Positions 46,556 to 59,319 of a DNA stretch of 64,000 bases are shown here, piece after piece. The first letter of the stretch is position 1. The number at the start of each line of letters is the position of its first letter. The DNA is from Chloropicon primus (taxonomy: Eukaryota; Chlorophyta; Chloropicophyceae; Chloropicales; Chloropicaceae). The DNA lies in assembly GCA_023205875.1 (NCBI GenBank), contig CP060756.1, positions 310,001 through 374,000 on the forward strand. Direction: 5' to 3'. The notes under the pieces are model-generated. The model saw only the letters and a list, made by a program, of their open reading frames with translations, searched no databases and was not told the origin of the DNA. A program made the position numbers and the translations under genes.

Positions 46556-47801
46556 ATGTCGGTGGTGAAGAAGAAGCTGTCGTCCTCGAGTGGGATCTCG
46601 TGCCACGCTTGGAACGGCGCCCACAACCAGATAGCGTTGTGTCCCGGAACCCCGGAGGTTCAGGTGTATGAAGTGGACGAACAGAGCGGGGAGTACAAGC
46701 TGGTGGGCAGCTTGAAGGAGCACGAGCAGCTCGTGTCCGGCGTGGATTGGGCACCGAAGAGGGACATGATCGTCACCTGCGCTCACGACAGGAACGCTTA
46801 CGTCTGGGAGCGCAACAACGAGGGCAAGGTAAGAAGAGCAAGGACAACGTTCATTCCATTTCATTCACTCGAGACAGAGACCGCACGCAGAGGCAGCTTG
46901 TTGTCCCTTCCGGATACCAGGGGGAGTGAACTGACTCTGGCCCGATCTCCCTTTCTTTCCTCGTCGCATTGTCGTCATCCAGTGGGAGCCGCAAATGTCG
47001 ATGCTCGCGTCGACGTTCAACAGGGCTGCCCTGTGCGTGCAGTGGTCGCCTCGGGAGAACAAGTTCGCCCTCGGAGGAGGGAGCAGGTCGGTGGCTGTGT
47101 GCTACTACCAAGAGGAGAACAACTGGTGGCTGTCCAAGCTAATCAGGAAGAAGCACACGTCCTCGGTGACTTGCGTGAGCTGGCACTCGAACAACTGGCT
47201 CCTGGCGACGGGGTCGAGCGACTTCAAGTGCAGGCTCTTCGCGGCCAACATCTCGAGCGTGGACGCCGACGTCAAGAGGAAGTTCGGCGAGCTCCTGATG
47301 GAGGTCGACGTGGCGAAGAATTGGGTCCACGGCATCACTTGGTCCCCGAGCTGCGCGAGCCTCGCGATCTGCGCCCACGACAGCTGCGTCCACGTCGTGG
47401 ACCTGGAGGGAGAAGTTCCGTCGATCGACAAGGACCCCAAGTGTTACACTGTCAAGTTCCCCCAGCTTCCCCAGTGCGCTGCCCTCTTCCTGGACGAGAA
47501 CAGGCTCGTCTCGGTCGGGTTTCACGACAAACCTTTGCTGTTCAAGCGGGAGTCTGCGGGCACGGGGATGTGGGTCATGGAGGGGGAGCTCAACGCAAAG
47601 GACACGCAGGCTAAGAAGAGCAGCAGCAAGTTCGCCGCGGCGAGCTCGATGTTTGGGGGTTCCGGCAACTCGGGCAACAAGGCCAAGCCAACTTACGCGA
47701 GGGTCAAAACCGATATCAAAAAGATGGTGAAAGATAACCAGGTGGTCAACAAGTTCAGTGTCTCTGGAATGGACCAGAACTTGGACACCGTTACCCTTTG
47801 A
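46556..47801 (+). CDS. ARPC1: Arp2/3 complex subunit 1 (WD40)
   Basis: Two exons, 46556-46828 and 46983-47801, joined in phase 0; 363 residues. WD40 features follow the ARPC1 order: ISCHAWNGAHNQIALCPGTP, HEQLVSGVDWAPKRDMIVTC, AHDRNAYVWE, RAALCVQWSPRENKFALGGG, VSWHSNNWLLATGSSDFKCR, GWVHGV-like NWVHGITWSPS and the late insert with FAAASSMFGG. ARPC1 is the beta-propeller subunit of the actin-branching Arp2/3 complex. Identity is well supported by the DRNAYVW and DFKCR signatures. Confidence 0.93.
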
Positions 47802-47852
47802 CAAGCTGCTCTAAAGGTCAATCTTATTTAAAATTAATTTATCATTTCCTAA

Positions 47853-51575
<3,723 letters not shown>

Positions 51576-51788
51576 TCCCGATCCGTTATTTAATACCAAA
51601 ATCGAAAACAAAACACAAACACCCAACGATGCAACCATCCATCCTCTCCATCACCTCTGCTTCATCCCAATCCCATCCTCCTGCCTGCAAAACTGCTCCT
51701 CCTTGGCTTGGGCCAGGAGAGAGAGATCTTGCTGCGGCGGGAGGAGGCAAGGGTTGGTTGGAACGAGCGAGCGTGCGGGTGACAAAAG

Positions 51789-52985
51789 ATGTTGCGCGGG
51801 GTGAGCGAGGAGGGCACGCTTCGTGTCCAAGCCAAGCTTGTGGAGTCCCTCCACCAGTTCTCGAAAGCGGAGCCAGAGATACTCGCCAAGTTCGTCACCT
51901 CCGTTTTGGAAGACTTGCAGAGGCGCGACGTTCATGGCGAGGAGAAGATCAAGTCCGCCGTGAAGGCGTCCTTGCTGGAGTTCAACTCGGACGAGGAGGT
52001 CCTCTCCTCCCTCATCGACGGCCTCCTGGTGTCCCTCAGGAACGAGTCGTGGATGCTTCTGACGGATCCCACGCGTTGCAAGGAGGAGAACGAGAGGGAG
52101 AGAGGAGGGGGAGAGGAGAGGCAGGAGAGGGAGAGGCGGTTCAGCTACGACGAGGACGAGGGCGAGAGGAGGGGTCGGGGGGGGCACCGCCGGAAGAGGT
52201 CGAGGTCGAGGTCGAGGTCCCGATCCCCGGCCTACCAAAGGGGAGAGAGACAGAGGGACAGCAGAGGAGGTTATCGTGATAACCGGAGGGACGAGAGGGG
52301 GAGGCGAGGCAGGGATGATCGCCAGGGGTACAGGGATAGGAGAGACCGGAGCGGGTTCAGGGGTGGGAGGGGCGGAGGGAGGGGTGGGAGGGGCGGAGGA
52401 AGTTCCGGGTCCTACCCGAGGGCCAAGACGACCCTCCACGTCTCCGGCTTGCCCCAGCAGGACTACACGGTGATCTCTCGCAAGCTGAAAGCCCACTTCT
52501 ATCGGTTCGGGTACGTCCAAGACATGAAGGTCCTTGGGGAGAACGCCTTCGTGCAGTTTGGCACCAAGAAGGAAGCGGAGGAGGCGATGCGGTGCCCCGA
52601 CGCTATCCTTGGCAACAGGTTCATTTCGTGTGGCTGGGCGAGGAGGGACAACCTTGGCGAGGAGGAGAGGGAGAAGCTACAGAAGGAGAGGGAGAAGAAG
52701 AAGGAGGAGAAGAAGGAGAAGGCCGAGAGGGAGCAGGAGCTCAAGCAGAAGCAGAAGGAGCTCCAGGACAAGCTCAGGGAGCTCCAGGAGAAGCAGAGGC
52801 AGATCAAGGAGAAGCAAGGTCAGACGACGACGACGACGACGACGGGGTCTACTCCCTTGTCCGCCTCCGCTCCTCCATTTGAGATGGGCCGGGGACGCGG
52901 GAGAGGCAGGGGCAGGGGAAGGGGAAGAGGAAGGGGAAGGGGAGGCTTCACCTGGCGCCGGGAGGAAGAGCCCAAGGAAGGATGA
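51789..52985 (+). CDS. RNA-binding protein, RBM26/27-like (PWI-like, RS and RRM)
   Basis: 398 residues, one exon. The N-terminal helical domain (about 1-95, ILAKFVTSVLEDLQ, LIDGLLVSLRNESWMLL) resembles the PWI-like fold of RBM26/27. A charged RS/RG region follows (about 100-205), then an RRM (about 212-285: TTLHVSGLPQQDYTVISRKL, ENAFVQFGTKKEAEEAM). A long coiled coil (EKLQKEREKKKEEKKEKAER) and an RG-rich tail (GRGRGRGRGRGRGRGRG) end it. Relatives usually also carry a CCCH finger before the RRM; I see none here. RBM26/27 act in nuclear RNA turnover. Confidence 0.78.
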   Translation: MLRGVSEEGTLRVQAKLVESLHQFSKAEPEILAKFVTSVLEDLQRRDVHGEEKIKSAVKASLLEFNSDEEVLSSLIDGLLVSLRNESWMLLTDPTRCKEENERERGGGEERQERERRFSYDEDEGERRGRGGHRRKRSRSRSRSRSPAYQRGERQRDSRGGYRDNRRDERGRRGRDDRQGYRDRRDRSGFRGGRGGGRGGRGGGSSGSYPRAKTTLHVSGLPQQDYTVISRKLKAHFYRFGYVQDMKVLGENAFVQFGTKKEAEEAMRCPDAILGNRFISCGWARRDNLGEEEREKLQKEREKKKEEKKEKAEREQELKQKQKELQDKLRELQEKQRQIKEKQGQTTTTTTTGSTPLSASAPPFEMGRGRGRGRGRGRGRGRGRGGFTWRREEEPKEG

Positions 52986-53093
52986 CGACCCCCCAAACGC
53001 ATTCATCATTACCACCAGTGAAAGTAAAAGGCGTAAAGTCTTTGGGTTGTGATGATTTTTTTTTATCAGAGCAAAGCTGCAAAACAAGAGTCC

Positions 53094-53777
53094 TTAGGAC
53101 GAGAGCTCGCGGATTCCCTTGTTCTCAATGATGTCCTCCGCCTTGGGCTCTCTCTCCCCCCTGGCGATCTGCTCCGCGTAGTTGCGCATCGCTCTCGCCA
53201 AGTCCGTTACAGGAAGCCCCCGCGCGCCGATCCACTTTGCAAACTGCTCGCCCCTGCGCGTGAAGCCGCCCCTGTCCAGGAATCCCGGGTGCCAAATCGC
53301 GAGGCTCTTGAAGCCAAGGGACAGGATCGCTTCCTCGCTCCTCGCCTTCGTCCAGACGTAGTTGGAGAAAAAGCGTGGACAAGATCGCATCGTGCCCGCA
53401 GCCGTAACAAGGTGAAAGTGGTCCATACCAGCAGCTCTGCAGACCTTCCCGCACTCTGTCACGTAGTCAAGGTCCACCCTCCTGAAGCCTTTCGCGCCTC
53501 CCGCGTCCCCGTGCGTCGTGCCAAGCGCGCAGAAGGCAACGTCTGCCTTCGTGGCCTCCCCTATCGTCCCTTTCAGGTTCTCATAATCCACCGGACAAAC
53601 GGTGATCTTCTTTCTCGTCTCTTCGCTCGTGCCAGGGAACGCCTCCTCGAGCTCGACCTCCCTCCGGGTCACGGCGTTCACCTTCGTGCAGTGCTCGCTC
53701 GCTGCTAACTCCGCCACAAGGTCCCGTCCCGTCGCCCCAGTCGAACCAAACACCGTCGCCCGAAACGTAGCTGCCAT
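53094..53777 (-). CDS. Atypical SDR, HTATIP2/TIP30-FMP52-like NAD(P)-binding protein
   Basis: 227 residues from the ATG at 53777, one exon. The nucleotide-binding motif is at the N-terminus (ATVFGSTGATGRDLVAELAA). Family signatures: DVAFCALGTTHGDAGGAKGF with RRVDLDYV, HFHLVTAAG, YVWTKARSEEAI (YxxxK catalytic pair) and LAIWHPGFLDRGG. Relatives include metazoan TIP30 and fungal FMP52. The substrate is unknown. Confidence 0.9.
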   Translation of the reverse strand: MAATFRATVFGSTGATGRDLVAELAASEHCTKVNAVTRREVELEEAFPGTSEETRKKITVCPVDYENLKGTIGEATKADVAFCALGTTHGDAGGAKGFRRVDLDYVTECGKVCRAAGMDHFHLVTAAGTMRSCPRFFSNYVWTKARSEEAILSLGFKSLAIWHPGFLDRGGFTRRGEQFAKWIGARGLPVTDLARAMRNYAEQIARGEREPKAEDIIENKGIRELSS

Positions 53778-53866
53778 CTCTCTCTCCCTCCCTCCTCTCT
53801 CTCTGTCCCTCCTTCGAATGAAATCGACGACGCACCAGTCCCTCCCCAACGAAACCCCAGCGATGT

Positions 53867-53893
53867 GGGTACCAGCGGAAAGGTCACGAGACG
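53867..53893 (-). promoter_or_regulatory. Composite upstream motif, copy 4
   Basis: GGGTACCAGC then GGAAAGGTCACGAGACG, 90-116 bp upstream of the minus-strand SDR ATG and about 125 bp upstream of the divergent + strand gene at 54017. Confidence 0.6.
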
Positions 53894-54016
53894 CTCCACC
53901 GATCTGTCACCCTTACCGACGCTCTTCTCCAACCAGACGCCTTCCCGGTGCGGTCAACCTCCTCCCTCCCTCGCTCTATCCCTCCTCCTGGTGCTTCTGT
54001 CCAGTACATCGTGGCG

Positions 54017-54308
54017 ATGGCGGACGAGGAGGAGATCGAGGTGTTGTCGGAGGAGGAGATTGAGGTGTTGTCGGGAAGCGAGGAAGCCTCCGGGCCCATC
54101 GTGACGAGGAGTGCCACGCAGAATACGAGGCAGACTCCTTCTCAGCAAGTACAAGATGCTGTGAGCGAGTTCGTGGCGGGTTTTATGGGAGATATGTTGT
54201 CGTACGAGGAGGAGGATGCCGAGGATACCGGGACCGAGGAGGACGAGGACTTGGTGCGTCCCCTATCCCTTTAGTGCTCCGATCATTACCACTCGTGGCT
54301 ACCTTCTG

Positions 54309-54347
<39 letters not shown>

Positions 54348-56243
54348 GGCTTGCTGCTGTGTTCGTAGGTGTGGGATGAGGAGAACGATTCGGACGATTC
54401 CTTCTTGTACTCCGAGGAGGAGGAGTGGGCGTGGTGGGCGGAGCTGGAGGGGGACTTGTCGACGGTGCTGCAAACGCCTGCCGTGGTCGAGAGGGTATGG
54501 GGCTCGAATCCACCAAGCTTCGAGGAGCAGCAGGAGGAGGTTTACGCCTACTACACGCTGTTGAAGCAAGCGCACCAGACGGACGAGTCGCTGAGCGAGA
54601 GGGGGACGAGCAAGCGCTTGTTGGGGGGGGACTCGTGCTGCGTCCTGGACAGCGGGAAGGGGGAGGCGATCGTGTTCGGCGACGGGGACGCGAGCGGGAC
54701 CACCAGGCACATCAACTCGAGCTACGACCACTGCCAGGTGGCGGACTCCATAATCTGCAACTGCTACGACGGGGTGAACGACGAGATCGTGGTGGTCAAG
54801 AAAAGAATGATGCACCTCTACACTGTATCGAGGACCTCCACAGTAGCGAGAAAGGACGCGGACGTATACCTTGGAATAAACCCCTACACGATCGCCAGGT
54901 CAGCGAACGGGGAGTGCATAGTCGTGGGGGGAGATCTGCACGCTATGCTGTTCCACTACAATCGGGAGAAGAGGGAGCTCAAGTACAGCAGCATCTTGGT
55001 CTTTCAGAGGAACCAGGCGTCGGAGTTTCCCATGGCAAACTACGCGACGTTCGGGAAGGTCGGGGGGAAGGAGAGGCTTTTGTTGACGAATCAGAACGGG
55101 AACATTTACATCTTTGAGGTGCCGTCTCGGGGGGAGATCGAGGAGCGCCAGGCGCAGGGCGAAGACCCTTCTCCCCTCTTTATGTGCACCACGTTCTACG
55201 ACAACGTTTGGAACCCGCCCCAAATCAGCAACAGCAGACTCGAGTCGCAGGTGATGACGGTGGGCTCCAGCTCGGTCCAGTCGTGGATCCAGACCGTGAA
55301 TTCCTCCCCAAACCGCGCTCCCAATGCGTTTGAGGTCTACGTGTCCCTTTCGTCTGCCCAGAAAGAGCTCCGCACGAACGTGGTAGGAAAGTTTCCGATA
55401 GCGCTGAACTGCGCCGTGCCCTCGGCCGATTCCAAGTGGCTGGCGGTGGTGGGGGATTCCCAGATGGTCTTCGTCTGCCCGCTGGACAAGATCATCCAGG
55501 GCCACATCATGAAGTACAAGGCCACGTCAACAGAAGTTTACATGCCCTACGTGGTCCGCCTCAAGCTTCCGGGAGGAAAAGCCCTGGCCCACAAACTCCA
55601 GCACAGGCCCGTGGCCAGACCCTACAGCCAGTACTGCGTCTGGAACGACTCCTCCACCTTGCTAGCGGCTTCCAGCGACAATGGCAACTACGTTGCCGTG
55701 TGGAGCTCGAGCAACTGGTCCCTCGTGAAAGTGTTCGAGTACAAAAAGCAGGGGCCTTGCCTGTCCCTTCGCTTCGTCGATGGCTTGGATTCCAGCCTGC
55801 TGTGGGCGGAGGACATCAGCGAGTCGGTCAGCGTTGGAAACGTGTACTGTCCAAAGAAGAAGGACAGGACGTTCCTCAAGCTTCCGGACAGGATGGACAG
55901 GAGGAAGAGGAAGCGCTTGTCCCAAGCCTTCAACAATTTTGGCGGCGGAATGACCAAGGACATCCCTCCCATTCTGGGCCAGAGGATCACGGGCATCGGG
56001 TGCACTACTGGGGGCAACCGGACTTACGTGTACACCGCCAGCACCTCGCAGCTGTCCAGGCACGAGGTCCTGCGGTCGTGGTCCCCCGAGACTCACTCCA
56101 AGTTCACGAGCAAGAAGTTCAAGAAAGCGCTCTTGCAGGTCCTCCTCGGGGCTCGGAGCAGCGCCACCTTGCGCCTTCTCCCGGAGCCAGTCTTGCTGAA
56201 GATTCTCTCGCTGGCTGCGTTTCCAGCGGAGGCTTGGGCTTGA
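54017..56243 (+). CDS. Large beta-propeller-like protein with acidic N-terminus, unknown function
   Basis: Two exons, 54017-54253 and 54369-56243, joined in phase 0, about 703 residues. The first 110 residues are strongly acidic (MADEEEIEVLSEEEIEVLSG). The rest has WD-repeat-like elements such as VGKFPIALNCAVPSADSKWL, LAVVGDSQMVFVCPLDKI, SSTLLAASSDNGNYVAVWSS and SWSPETH. It may form a seven-bladed propeller; I recognise no family with confidence. The intron contains a long TC tract. A TGTAA lies 12 nt after the stop (56256-56260). Confidence 0.75.
54310..54343. repeat. TC dinucleotide run inside an intron
   Basis: About 17 TC units in the intron of the beta-propeller gene, about 25 nt before its acceptor. 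Confidence 0.9.
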
Positions 56244-56318
56244 GACACGCACCACTGTAATACAAGTTTTTTCTTGTTCATGCTGGTTCTTGGTCATGAC
56301 GCAAGCGAGGGAGCCGCC

Positions 56319-56957
56319 CTACTGTTCCACGTCCCCGCCGTCGCTGCCCTTGCCCTCCTTCCTGTTCAGCCTCACGGAGGAGTCCTCCATCAGCAGGACG
56401 AAGAGATTTCCCTTGTCACCGCGACAGATTCTCATGTCGCCGTCGAGGTAAGTGATTTCCAGCTCCCCCCGCGCCGTCTCCGGAGCCTTGATGGGTATCA
56501 GCCCGAAGATCCAGAACGTCTTGAACTGCACCTTCACGTTGCTCGTCCCGTCCGGCGTCAGCTCGGCGTCGACCCCATTGAACAGGGGAGAAGTCTCTTG
56601 GTTTCTCGCCCTGCCCGAGATGGCGTCCAGGGTTTGGAAGATCGGCCCTCTTGGCTGCAGGAGCTTGTTCTTCCTCTTCCCCAAAATCGACTCGCTCGTC
56701 GTGTACACGAGCTTCCACTGGCCGTTGATCAGGTCAGAGGTCAGAGGTCTGGCCGTGGGGTTGAGCCTCTCCACTGACCTCGCCAGGGAGTCCACCTCGT
56801 CCTGCTCCTCCTCGCTCGCGACCAGGCCGCGCTTCAGGGGCTCGATGGCCGTCAACAGGCGAGCCTTCTGCACCGCCCTATCACTCGGCGAGTTCCCTCC
56901 GAACCTCGGCGCCCCGATCCTCAGCGTCGCCCTCGTCCCCAAACGAACCGAAACCAT
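56319..56957 (-). CDS. Plastid lipid-associated protein / fibrillin (PAP family)
   Basis: 212 residues, one exon. A short Arg/Thr-rich transit-like N-terminus is followed by the fibrillin core: KARLLTAIEPLKRGLVASEE, VERLNPTARP, LINGQWKLVYTTSESILG, VQFKTFWIFGLIPIKAPETA and LEITYLDGDMRICRGDKGNL (the C-terminal signature WRICRG-type). Fibrillins sit in plastoglobules and thylakoids and bind lipid. Supports a photosynthetic host. The composite motif lies 39-64 bp upstream. Confidence 0.93.
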   Translation of the reverse strand: MVSVRLGTRATLRIGAPRFGGNSPSDRAVQKARLLTAIEPLKRGLVASEEEQDEVDSLARSVERLNPTARPLTSDLINGQWKLVYTTSESILGKRKNKLLQPRGPIFQTLDAISGRARNQETSPLFNGVDAELTPDGTSNVKVQFKTFWIFGLIPIKAPETARGELEITYLDGDMRICRGDKGNLFVLLMEDSSVRLNRKEGKGSDGGDVEQ

Positions 56958-56995
56958 GATGGATGGATTAGAAATAATGATGCCAGTCGAGTGAA

Positions 56996-57021
56996 GGCAC
57001 CAATCGAAAGCTCGTGAGACG
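56996..57021 (-). promoter_or_regulatory. Composite upstream motif, copy 5
   Basis: GGCACCAATCGAAAG then CTCGTGAGACG, 39-64 bp upstream of the fibrillin ATG. The block continues into the 380-bp region shared with the divergent cryptochrome gene, which holds nothing else I recognise. Confidence 0.6.
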
Positions 57022-57401
57022 TCCTTTCCGATAACCTCCCCTTCCCTCTCGTCGCGTAGCCCCTCAACGTACTAAGGGGTCTCTCTTCCCCTCTCTCCTC
57101 TTCTAAAGGTAAAGCGCTCCCAGCCTTATCCAAAACGAAGCTCTCTCAGCCTCAAGATATTTTTCTGGCCAGCAGAGCCAAGAGGAGGACGGAGAGACTC
57201 TGACGAGAGAGACGGGAGACGGTGCGACGGTCGATACGGCGGTTTGCGGGGCCAGGGGCTGGAGGCAAGATAAGCGTCGTCCTGCGAAGTTGCGCGCGAC
57301 CCGCGAGGCTCCTTGCGATTGGTCGATGCACCAGGGGAGTACGAGTGACTTCAACATCAACATCGACAACGACGTCAACGTCATCATCCTGCAGAGACGG
57401 G

Positions 57402-58964
57402 ATGGTGGCGGTGAAGAAGGAGGGGGGTCCGCTTCGGAAGCGGAGCTTGGTGTGGTTCCGGAAGGGGCTCAGGGTGCACGACAACCCCGCGCTGCTTGAG
57501 GCGAGCCAGTCCGCGGCAGAGGTTTACCCGGTTTTCGTTCTCGACCCTTCCATCGATCCGACGGAGGATGGGGTTAAGATCGGGGCGAACAGAGCCCAGT
57601 TCCTGCTGGAGAGCCTGGAAGACCTCGACCAGAGCCTGAAGAAGCTGGGGAGCCACCTGATCTGCATCCGCGGCAGACCGGAGGACGTCCTTCCGCCCCT
57701 GATGCGGGAGCTCGACATCAACCACTTGGGCTTCGAGTTCGACACGGAGCCGTACTGGAAGGCGCAGGGGGAGAAGATGGCGAAGGAGGCCGAGAATCTG
57801 GGGGCCCGCGTCCACTGTCCTGCGACTCACACGCTGTACGACCCGGAGCACCTGATGGCCAAGTGCATGATGGATGCCCCCAAGTCATACGGCCAGTTCC
57901 TCAAGCTCGTGGCCAAGTGCGGGAGCCCGCCCGCCGTGGCAAGCGCCCCCGAGAGTCTTCCACAGATATCCAAGGACGTGCTGGGGAGGAAGCACTCGGG
58001 CGTTCCGACCCTGCGGGACTTGGGTTACGAGCCTCTCCCCGCGTCGGAGCGGACGCCGTTCCCGGGAGGCGAAACGGAGGCGCTCCGGCGGCTCGAGGAC
58101 CAGTTCCGGGACACGAGGAGGATCGCCCTCTTCGAGAAGCCGAAGACGAGCCCGACGGATTTCGAGACTCCTTCCACGACGGTGCTCTCGCCCTACCTCA
58201 AATTCGGCTGCCTGAGCTCTCGCGTGTTCTACTTCAAGCTCAAGGAGGCCTACAGGAAGAACGGCAAGCATGCTGATCCACCGGTGTCCCTGCTGGGGCA
58301 ACTCTACTGGAGAGAATTTTTCTACCTGTGCGGCTACGCGTTCCCCAACTTTGGAAAGATGGAGGGGAACCCCATCTGCAGGCAGATTCCCTGGGATCAC
58401 AGCGAGGGTGGCAAGGAGAAGCTCCGCGCTTGGGAGAGCGCCCAGACTGGGTATCCATTTATTGACGCTGCCATGACACAACTCAGGCAGCAAGGCTGGC
58501 TCCACCACCTGGCGAGGCACGCCGTGGCCTGCTTCCTGACTCGCGGGGACCTGTGGGTGAGCTGGGAGGAGGGGAGGAAGGTATTCGACAAGCTCTTGAT
58601 CGATGCGGATTGGAGCCTCAACAACGCGAACTGGATGTGGCTGTCCTGCAGCTCCTTCTTCTACCAGTACTTCAGGTGCTACTCCCCAGTTGCTTTCGGA
58701 GGAAAGTACGATCCCAGCGGGAAGTACATCCGAAACTTCGTCCCTGCGCTGAGGAAAATGCCGAAGCAGTACATCTACGAGCCCTGGAAAGCGCCACTGT
58801 CCGTTCAGGAGGCAGCGGGCTGCATCGTTGGGGTGGATTACCCCATGCCCGTCTGCGATCACGCCGTCGCGAGTAAGGAGAACATGAGTAAGATGGCAGC
58901 TGCTTACAAGAAAGCGAAGAGCGAGTCGCCCCCGCCAAAGAAGAAGGCCAAGAAGGCCAAGTAG
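57402..58964 (+). CDS. Cryptochrome/photolyase, 6-4 photolyase and animal-like cryptochrome class
   Basis: 520 residues from the ATG at 57402, one exon. The photolyase N-terminal domain (SLVWFRKGLRVHDNPALLEA) is followed by the FAD domain: TTVLSPYLKFGCLSSRVFYF, LLGQLYWREFFY, QTGYPFIDAAMTQLRQQGW, LHHLARHAVACFLTRGDLWV and DADWSLNNANWMWLSCSSFF, then YSPVAFGGKYDPSGKYIR. HHLARHAVACFLTRGDLW with the DADWSxNxxxWMWLS block is characteristic of the 6-4 photolyase/animal-type group rather than plant cryptochromes. The C-terminal PPPKKKAKKAK is a nuclear localisation signal. Repair or light-sensing role cannot be separated from sequence. A TGTAA lies at 59003. Confidence 0.94.
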   Translation: MVAVKKEGGPLRKRSLVWFRKGLRVHDNPALLEASQSAAEVYPVFVLDPSIDPTEDGVKIGANRAQFLLESLEDLDQSLKKLGSHLICIRGRPEDVLPPLMRELDINHLGFEFDTEPYWKAQGEKMAKEAENLGARVHCPATHTLYDPEHLMAKCMMDAPKSYGQFLKLVAKCGSPPAVASAPESLPQISKDVLGRKHSGVPTLRDLGYEPLPASERTPFPGGETEALRRLEDQFRDTRRIALFEKPKTSPTDFETPSTTVLSPYLKFGCLSSRVFYFKLKEAYRKNGKHADPPVSLLGQLYWREFFYLCGYAFPNFGKMEGNPICRQIPWDHSEGGKEKLRAWESAQTGYPFIDAAMTQLRQQGWLHHLARHAVACFLTRGDLWVSWEEGRKVFDKLLIDADWSLNNANWMWLSCSSFFYQYFRCYSPVAFGGKYDPSGKYIRNFVPALRKMPKQYIYEPWKAPLSVQEAAGCIVGVDYPMPVCDHAVASKENMSKMAAAYKKAKSESPPPKKKAKKAK

Positions 58965-59319
58965 ACTCCAGTAACCCAGTATACCACTACATTTTTTACC
59001 TCTGTAAATCAATCACATAATTGTTTGTACAACCACCCAGCACCAGCACCATCGCCTCCTCGATCACCCAGCACCATTGCGCATCTTTGCGCCCCACCAA
59101 GAGAGTGAGGGCACTTTGGCAAGGGGAATGAGAGGCCACGACCGCTTATCTGTCCCTAGCCCGGCACCCTGGTTCCACCTCCACCATCGCCACCATTCAT
59201 CGCCTTCCTCTTCATCTCCCAAGGAGTTCGCGAGCAGGTGAACGCTCGAAAATCAAAACAAGATCAACAGAGCAAAAGCGCGTTTGTGGCGGTGACCTCG
59301 GTCGGTTCCGCGCCCCAAG
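58965..59319. other. Short intergenic region, nothing recognised
   Basis: 355 bp between two + strand genes with the poly(A)-type TGTAA at 59003-59007 and a few short CACCAC/CATCGCC repeats. Confidence 0.5.
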
